Origin: an uncultured Prevotellaceae bacterium
Lineage (GTDB): Bacteria; Bacteroidota; Bacteroidia; Bacteroidales; Bacteroidaceae
Length of the DNA stretch: 27,395 nt
Assembly: GCA_946644025.1 (NCBI GenBank)
Contig: CAMPCG010000006.1
Location: forward strand, 1-27,395
Reading direction: 5' to 3'
Shown here in pieces: positions 24,258-27,395 of the stretch. The translations under genes were made by a program, and so were the position numbers. Within the stretch, counting starts at the first letter, position 1, and each line of letters starts with the position of its first letter. Under the pieces are notes generated by a model. The model ran no database searches. It worked only from the letters and a program-made list of their open reading frames with translations, and was not told where the DNA came from.

Positions 24258-24352
24258 AATGAGAAATGAGAGATGATAAATGAGAAATATGATTAGACTT
24301 TAGGCGAAAGAGCCGCGGCAGGTCTAATCATATTTCTCATTTATCATTTCAC
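24254..24352. repeat. Heptamer-armed hairpin, copy 6, overlapping both convergent stop codons
   Basis: A perfect 24 bp stem: 24275-24298 (GATAAATGAGAAATATGATT then AGAC) and 24322-24345. The left arm extends in 7-bp units (AAATGAG AAATGAG AGATGAT AAATGAG). The core reads TTAGACTTTAGGCGAAA, matching the 12989 copy. Both ends read GTGAAATGA outward-in, so the TGA codons of the ABC ATPase gene (24255-24257) and of the DUF554 gene (24344-24346) are both within the element. Confidence 0.88.
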
Positions 24353-25027
24353 CAGGAACCATACTACAGGCACGAGCAGGGCGGGCAGCAGGTTGAGCGT
24401 CTTGCAGTCCTTCAGGTTGAGCAGTGCCAGTCCGCTGCCTGTGATGAGCAGTCCGCCGACGATGAGCAGCTCGGCCATGAGGGCGTCGCTGATGGCGGTG
24501 CTCGACAGCCGCGCCGTAAGCCAGAACAGTCCCTGCCAGCAGAACAGCACCGGGGCGGCCAGTATCATGCCGATGCCGTAGGTCGAGGCAAAGACCATCG
24601 ACGAGACGAAGTCGAGCGTGGCGTTGGTGAAGAGGAAGGTGTGGTCGTCCTTGAGTGCCGAGATGACCGGTCCGAGCATGGACAGCGGGCCTATGCAGTA
24701 GAGCAGTATGGCCGTGGCCAGCCCGTCGGCCAGGCGGTTGTCGCCCTGTCCGCTTTTCTTCAGGCGGTCTACGAGTCGCTTAAACCGTCCGTCGATGTCT
24801 ATGGCCGTACCCGTCACGCCGCCCACGGCCAGCGAGATGATGAAGAGCACGGGATATTGCGACTGCGCGAAATGGCTGATGGTGGCGTTGAGGCCGATGG
24901 CCAGCGAGGCCAGACCCAACCCCGTGTAGAGCACTTCCTTGTATTTCTCCTTTACGCCACGATGCAGCAGGGTGCCGATAATGGTCCCGGCGATGATGGT
25001 GGCGGTGTTGACGATGGTTCCTATCAT
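24344..25027 (-). CDS. DUF554 family membrane protein
   Basis: 227 residues with about six or seven hydrophobic segments. It carries the family start MIGTIVNTATIIAGTIIG and the glycine-rich segments GLGLASLAIGLNATI, CIGPLSMLGP and STYGIGMILAAPVLF. DUF554 (YdfK/YqgA-like) proteins are inner-membrane proteins of unknown function. The ATG at 25027 is the family start. No promoter box is visible upstream; a heptamer-type repeat fills the 181 bp to the phosphatidyltransferase gene, so it may be the last gene of the mscL operon. Confidence 0.88.
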   Translation of the reverse strand: MIGTIVNTATIIAGTIIGTLLHRGVKEKYKEVLYTGLGLASLAIGLNATISHFAQSQYPVLFIISLAVGGVTGTAIDIDGRFKRLVDRLKKSGQGDNRLADGLATAILLYCIGPLSMLGPVISALKDDHTFLFTNATLDFVSSMVFASTYGIGMILAAPVLFCWQGLFWLTARLSSTAISDALMAELLIVGGLLITGSGLALLNLKDCKTLNLLPALLVPVVWFLVK

Positions 25028-25028
25028 T

Positions 25029-25208
25029 TTTGGGGGGTGAGGGGTGAGAGGTGAGAGGATAGTTTTGCGGGGTGTTTTGGGGGTGAGGGGTGTTTTTTGG
25101 GGTGAGGGGTGTTTTTGGGGGTGGGGGGTGAGGGGTGAGAGGTGGGAGGAATGTTCTGCCGCAAAACTATCCTCTCACCCCTCACCACTCACCCCCAAAA
25201 ACCACCAC
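25029..25208. repeat. Heptamer-armed intergenic hairpin, copy 7 (GGGGTGA units)
   Basis: A perfect 20 bp inverted repeat: GTGAGAGGATAGTTTTGCGG (25051-25070) and its complement at 25159-25178. The left arm has GGGGTGA GGGGTGA GAGGTGA units; the right has TCTCACC CCTCACC ACTCACC. The loop side holds AATGTTCTGCCGCAAAACTA, like AATGTTCTACCCCAAAGT at 6245. The TGA of the upstream phosphatidyltransferase gene (25209-25211) lies in an ACTCACC unit. The region between the stems has GGGGTGTTTT repeats. Confidence 0.85.
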
Positions 25209-25862
25209 TCACCCCAAGAGCCTCTTACAATGCATAATTCTCCAAACGGCGGTCAGGTTGGCCAGCAGGGCGATGACCGCCATGCCTGCGGCGAGCCAGA
25301 GCAGGTCCTCGGCCAGCCCCGTAACGATGGCGGCTACAGCCGTCACCACCACGCGCTCGGGCCGCTGCATGAGCCCCACCTTGCAGCTGATGCCCAGTCC
25401 CTCGGCCCTGGCGCGGACGTAGCTCACCATCATGGAGCCGATGATGGCAGCGAAGGTGGCGATGCCAGCCCACAGCCAGTCGTCGCCGGCGCGGAGCAGC
25501 AGCACGGCGATGCCCGAGAGGGTGAGCAACTCGCTATAGCGGTCGAGCGACGAGTCGAGCAGTGCGCCGAAGCGCGACGACAGCCCCCCGAGGCGTGCCA
25601 GCCGACCGTCCATCATGTCCGTCAGTCCGGCAAGGAGGATGACCGCGCCACCCCACGCCACGAGGGCGAAGGCCCGCGACGCGTCGCTGTCAAGACACTG
25701 CGCCGCCAGCACGAAGAGCCACGCGGCCAAGGCATTGCCCACAAGCCCGCTGACGGTCACTACATTGGGCGACACCCCAAGCCGCAGGAGCATCCGCAGC
25801 AGGGGGTCGATAACGGCGTAAATAATCCGTTGGAGATAATCTCTATAGTTTGTCTTCATCAT
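25209..25862 (-). CDS. CDP-alcohol phosphatidyltransferase, probably phosphatidylinositol-phosphate synthase-like
   Basis: 217 residues with about six membrane segments. The complete CDP-alcohol motif is present: Asp82, Asp85, Gly86, Ala89, Arg90, Gly99, Asp103 and Asp107 (DMMDGRLAR ... FGALLDSSLDR). These residues bind Mg2+ and CDP-diacylglycerol. Further on, SYVRARAEGLG and LMQRPER match the pattern of phosphatidylinositol-phosphate and archaetidylinositol-phosphate synthases rather than ordinary PgsA, so the acceptor may be inositol-1-phosphate; glycerol-3-phosphate is the alternative. The start is the first of two adjacent ATGs (25862), overlapping the phosphatase stop by 4 bases (ATGA). 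It lies third in the operon mscL, phosphatase, synthase. The stop codon is inside the neighbouring repeat. Confidence 0.88.
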   Translation of the reverse strand: MMKTNYRDYLQRIIYAVIDPLLRMLLRLGVSPNVVTVSGLVGNALAAWLFVLAAQCLDSDASRAFALVAWGGAVILLAGLTDMMDGRLARLGGLSSRFGALLDSSLDRYSELLTLSGIAVLLLRAGDDWLWAGIATFAAIIGSMMVSYVRARAEGLGISCKVGLMQRPERVVVTAVAAIVTGLAEDLLWLAAGMAVIALLANLTAVWRIMHCKRLLG

Positions 25863-26317
25863 TGCATTAACCCAATGAGCGCTGCCGCATAGAGCCCGGC
25901 CAGGAGGTCGTCGGCCATGACCCAGAAGGCACCGCGCCGCCGGTCGAGGGCACGTATGCCCAGGGGCTTCACGATGTCGAAGAGTCGGAAGAGCACCAGC
26001 GCGGCGAGGGCCGTCCACCCATCGTTGGCGGCCAGCAGGGCCACCCACACACCCACCATCTCGTCGACCACCACGCGGCTGGGGTCGTCGCCCCAGAAGG
26101 GCATGAGCCGCTGCGTGGCCCACGTGCCGAGGAGGGTGAACAGGACAATGAGCGCCAGCGTGAGCAGCTGGAGCGCGGCCAAGGGCATCACGGCGTGGAG
26201 CAAAAACCAAAGGGCCGTGGCAACGACGGAACCCGCCGTGCCCGGCCCCCATGGCCAAAAGCCAGCGCCAAAGCCCGTGCATATCACGACGGGCAATAAC
26301 GGCGGCTCATGCTTCAT
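25859..26317 (-). CDS. pgpA: PgpA-type phosphatidylglycerophosphatase / phosphoinositide phosphatase
   Basis: 152 residues with four hydrophobic segments. It matches the PgpA family: GPGTAGS near residue 25, [12 protein letters not shown] in the middle, [18 protein letters not shown], and [14 protein letters not shown] near the end, including the conserved acidic Mg2+ ligands. It removes the phosphate from the product of a CDP-alcohol transferase at the inner membrane. Because it overlaps such a gene by ATGA, the two almost surely act in sequence. Whether the substrate is phosphatidylglycerol phosphate or phosphatidylinositol phosphate depends on the synthase. It also overlaps the mscL stop by 4 bases. 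Confidence 0.9.
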   Translation of the reverse strand: MKHEPPLLPVVICTGFGAGFWPWGPGTAGSVVATALWFLLHAVMPLAALQLLTLALIVLFTLLGTWATQRLMPFWGDDPSRVVVDEMVGVWVALLAANDGWTALAALVLFRLFDIVKPLGIRALDRRRGAFWVMADDLLAGLYAAALIGLMQ

Positions 26318-26739
26318 TTCTGCTTCAGCAGGTCGCGTATCTCGGCCAGCAGCTCCTCCTGGGTGGGTCCGGCGGGAGCAGCGGGAGCGGCCTCCTCTTC
26401 CTTCTTCTTGTTAAGCTTGTTCATGCCCTTAATCATCAGGAAGATACAGAAGGCCACAATCAGGAAGTCGATGATGTTCTGGATGAACTGACCGTAGGCC
26501 AGCGTGGCGGCTCCGGCCTCCTTGGCAGCGGCCAGCGTCTCGAACTCGCCGTCGCCCAGTGTGACAAACAGGTTGGTGAAATCCACACCGCCCGTCAGCT
26601 TACCGACGATTGGCATGAGCACGTCGTCGACCAGCGAGCTGACAATCTTACCAAACGCACCGCCGATGATTACACCGACAGCCATGTCCATCACGTTGCC
26701 CTTCATGGCAAACTCCTTGAATTCCTTAATAAATCCCAT
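26314..26739 (-). CDS. mscL: Large-conductance mechanosensitive channel
   Basis: 141 residues, usual MscL length. The amphipathic N-terminus ([18 protein letters not shown]), first membrane helix ([20 protein letters not shown]), periplasmic loop, second helix (about 85-108, [19 protein letters not shown]) and the charged C-terminal helix are all present. It forms a pentameric emergency valve that opens on membrane tension during hypo-osmotic shock. It is the first gene of an operon with two phospholipid-synthesis genes, with 4-base overlaps throughout. The promoter is at 26794-26801, about 54 bases upstream. Confidence 0.96.
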   Translation of the reverse strand: MGFIKEFKEFAMKGNVMDMAVGVIIGGAFGKIVSSLVDDVLMPIVGKLTGGVDFTNLFVTLGDGEFETLAAAKEAGAATLAYGQFIQNIIDFLIVAFCIFLMIKGMNKLNKKKEEEAAPAAPAGPTQEELLAEIRDLLKQK

Positions 26740-26793
26740 AGTTGTAATGATTAACGATTATTGATTAATTTTATTAATTATTGTTTATGGCTG

Positions 26794-26801
26794 CAAAGAT
26801 A
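26794..26801 (-). promoter_or_regulatory. -7 box of the mscL operon
   Basis: TATCTTTG on the minus strand, followed by GCAGCC and an AT-rich leader of about 50 bases. No clear TTG at the -33 position. Confidence 0.6.
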
Positions 26802-26988
26802 AACATTTATTTTTAAATGCGTATCTTTTTTCCGACTTTTTTTTGCAAAATCTTTACAATCCTGCTTTTTGCAAAGCAAACCGCCGCCGCGGGAAGCGCC
26901 CCCCAGCCGTTCTGATGGTGGCGAAGAGCCGTTGAAAAGCTGACTTTGCCCGTATTTTAATTGGCGAAAGGGCAGGGACGATGTTGAA
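26802..26988. other. Gene-free stretch with no recognised feature
   Basis: This is part of the 586 bp gap between mscL and gapA. It contains T-rich sequence near 26825-26845 and two TTTTTGCAAA-like words, but I see no gene, terminator or known RNA. Open frames here are repeat-derived or lack homology. Confidence 0.5.
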
Positions 26989-27093
26989 ACGCCGACGTAG
27001 TTTGTACAAACGTCGGCGTAGTTTGTACAAACGTCGGCGTAGTTTGTACAAACGCCGACGACGTTTATAGAAACGCCGACGTTTGTAGCGTTA
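26989..27093. repeat. Five-unit 21-bp tandem array of palindromic units upstream of gapA
   Basis: Contiguous units at 26989, 27010, 27031, 27052 and 27073. Units 2 and 3 are identical; units 1, 4 and 5 diverge. Each combines TTTGTACAAA, a perfect palindrome spanning the unit junction, with ACGTCGGCGT or its near-complement ACGCCGACGT. Single CGCCGACG words recur at about 27183 and 27207, outside the array. There are no spacers, so it is not a CRISPR. It ends 170 bp before the gapA promoter box and could hold regulator sites, or be a hairpin repeat. Confidence 0.9.
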
Positions 27094-27100
27094 CCGACAG

Positions 27101-27139
27101 ACACCCCCCACCCCTACCCTGCAAGGATGGGGAGGGGCC
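27101..27139 (-). repeat. Class A palindromic element, degenerate intergenic copy
   Basis: ACCCCCCACCCCTACCCTGC then AAGGATGGGGAGGGGCC: same layout as the class A copies, with AAGG in the loop, but more diverged. It is the only class A copy here clearly outside a gene. Confidence 0.6.
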
Positions 27140-27265
27140 GCCGATTTGCAATCTGCGTTTTGCAATCGCGCCGTCATGCAGCCGCCGACGCCGATTTTTG
27201 CCGCGCCGACGTCAATTTTATTTTTTATTAAGAATGGAACTGCGGCTTAAGATAAGAATTTTTAC

Positions 27266-27273
27266 TACCTTTG
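27266..27273 (+). promoter_or_regulatory. -7 box of gapA
   Basis: TACCTTTG, leaving a leader of about 50 AT-rich bases. A TGCGG near 27241 is the only candidate -33 element. An A-rich tract (CAAAAAAAGTA) precedes the ATG in place of an SD sequence, as is usual in Bacteroidota. Confidence 0.7.
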
Positions 27274-27325
27274 CAGCCGAATAAAAGACAACAATATTTT
27301 ATAACCCTTTTAATCAAAAAAAGTA

Positions 27326-27395
27326 ATGACAAAAGTTGCAATTAACGGCTTTGGCCGTATCGGTCGCCTCGCATTCCGTCAGATGTTCGAGGCTG
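27326..27395 (+). CDS. gapA: Glyceraldehyde-3-phosphate dehydrogenase (start only)
   Basis: Only the first 23 codons are in the window. They read TKVAINGFGRIGRLAFRQM, the NAD-binding Rossmann start typical of type I GAPDH of glycolysis. The ATG follows an A-rich tract and a promoter box. Everything past residue 23, including the active-site Cys, lies outside the window. Confidence 0.93.
   Translation, partial: MTKVAINGFGRIGRLAFRQMFEA

Noticed and set aside
26989..27093. CRISPR array
   Set aside because: Units are contiguous with no spacers, and no cas genes are present.
26778..27104. Minus-strand small protein of 108 residues with VCTNYAD repeats
   Set aside because: It is mostly the translation of the 21-bp tandem array, covers the mscL promoter, and has no homology that I recognise.

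Overview
The window looks like a GC-rich chromosome segment from Bacteroidota, most likely Bacteroidales and close to Prevotella. The reasons are: TAnnTTTG -7 promoter boxes with a TTG/TTTG about 20 bp upstream; no Shine-Dalgarno sequences; very large secreted proteins with a Prevotella-type C-terminal tail; S9 peptidase, DUF554, LolD and chorismate synthase genes of Bacteroidales type; and the start of gapA at the right edge. The species call is inference.

Layout. Bases 2-8052 hold two secreted or surface proteins: the 3' part of a LamG-containing protein of about 2,080 residues, and a protein with dockerin-type repeats at both ends. Next come a Kef-type cation/proton antiporter (8307-10055), a 425 bp gene-free stretch packed with repeats (10056-10480), and a TonB-dependent receptor without a SusD partner (10481-12988). 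On the minus strand, a THUMP rRNA methyltransferase and an S9/DPP IV-like peptidase form a two-gene operon (16880 to 13142). It diverges from an orphan PAS histidine kinase that overlaps a SlyD-type prolyl isomerase. Then follow aroC (+) and asd (-), convergent on a clean bidirectional terminator, a second antiporter coupled to a LolD-type ABC ATPase, and DUF554 (-). A tightly overlapped minus-strand operon encodes MscL, a PgpA-type phosphatase and a CDP-alcohol phosphatidyltransferase with phosphatidylinositol-phosphate-synthase-like motifs. The first 23 codons of gapA end the window.

The unusual content is repeat DNA. (1) A family of intergenic hairpins (six clear copies, one short) has arms built from 7-bp units. 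The unit differs at every locus, the opposite arm matches it, and most copies share a core related to CGCCTAAAGTCTAACC. They sit directly on the 3' ends of genes, often supplying or abutting the stop codon. (2) Two classes of GC-rich palindromic elements (A, about 40 bp; B, about 100 bp) lie in frame inside or at the end of five protein genes, including aroC, and also between genes. (3) A 192 bp element with 22 bp imperfect terminal inverted repeats and three internal palindromes lies upstream of the TonB receptor. (4) A 21 bp palindromic tandem array lies upstream of gapA. No tRNA, rRNA, CRISPR array or transposase gene was seen.
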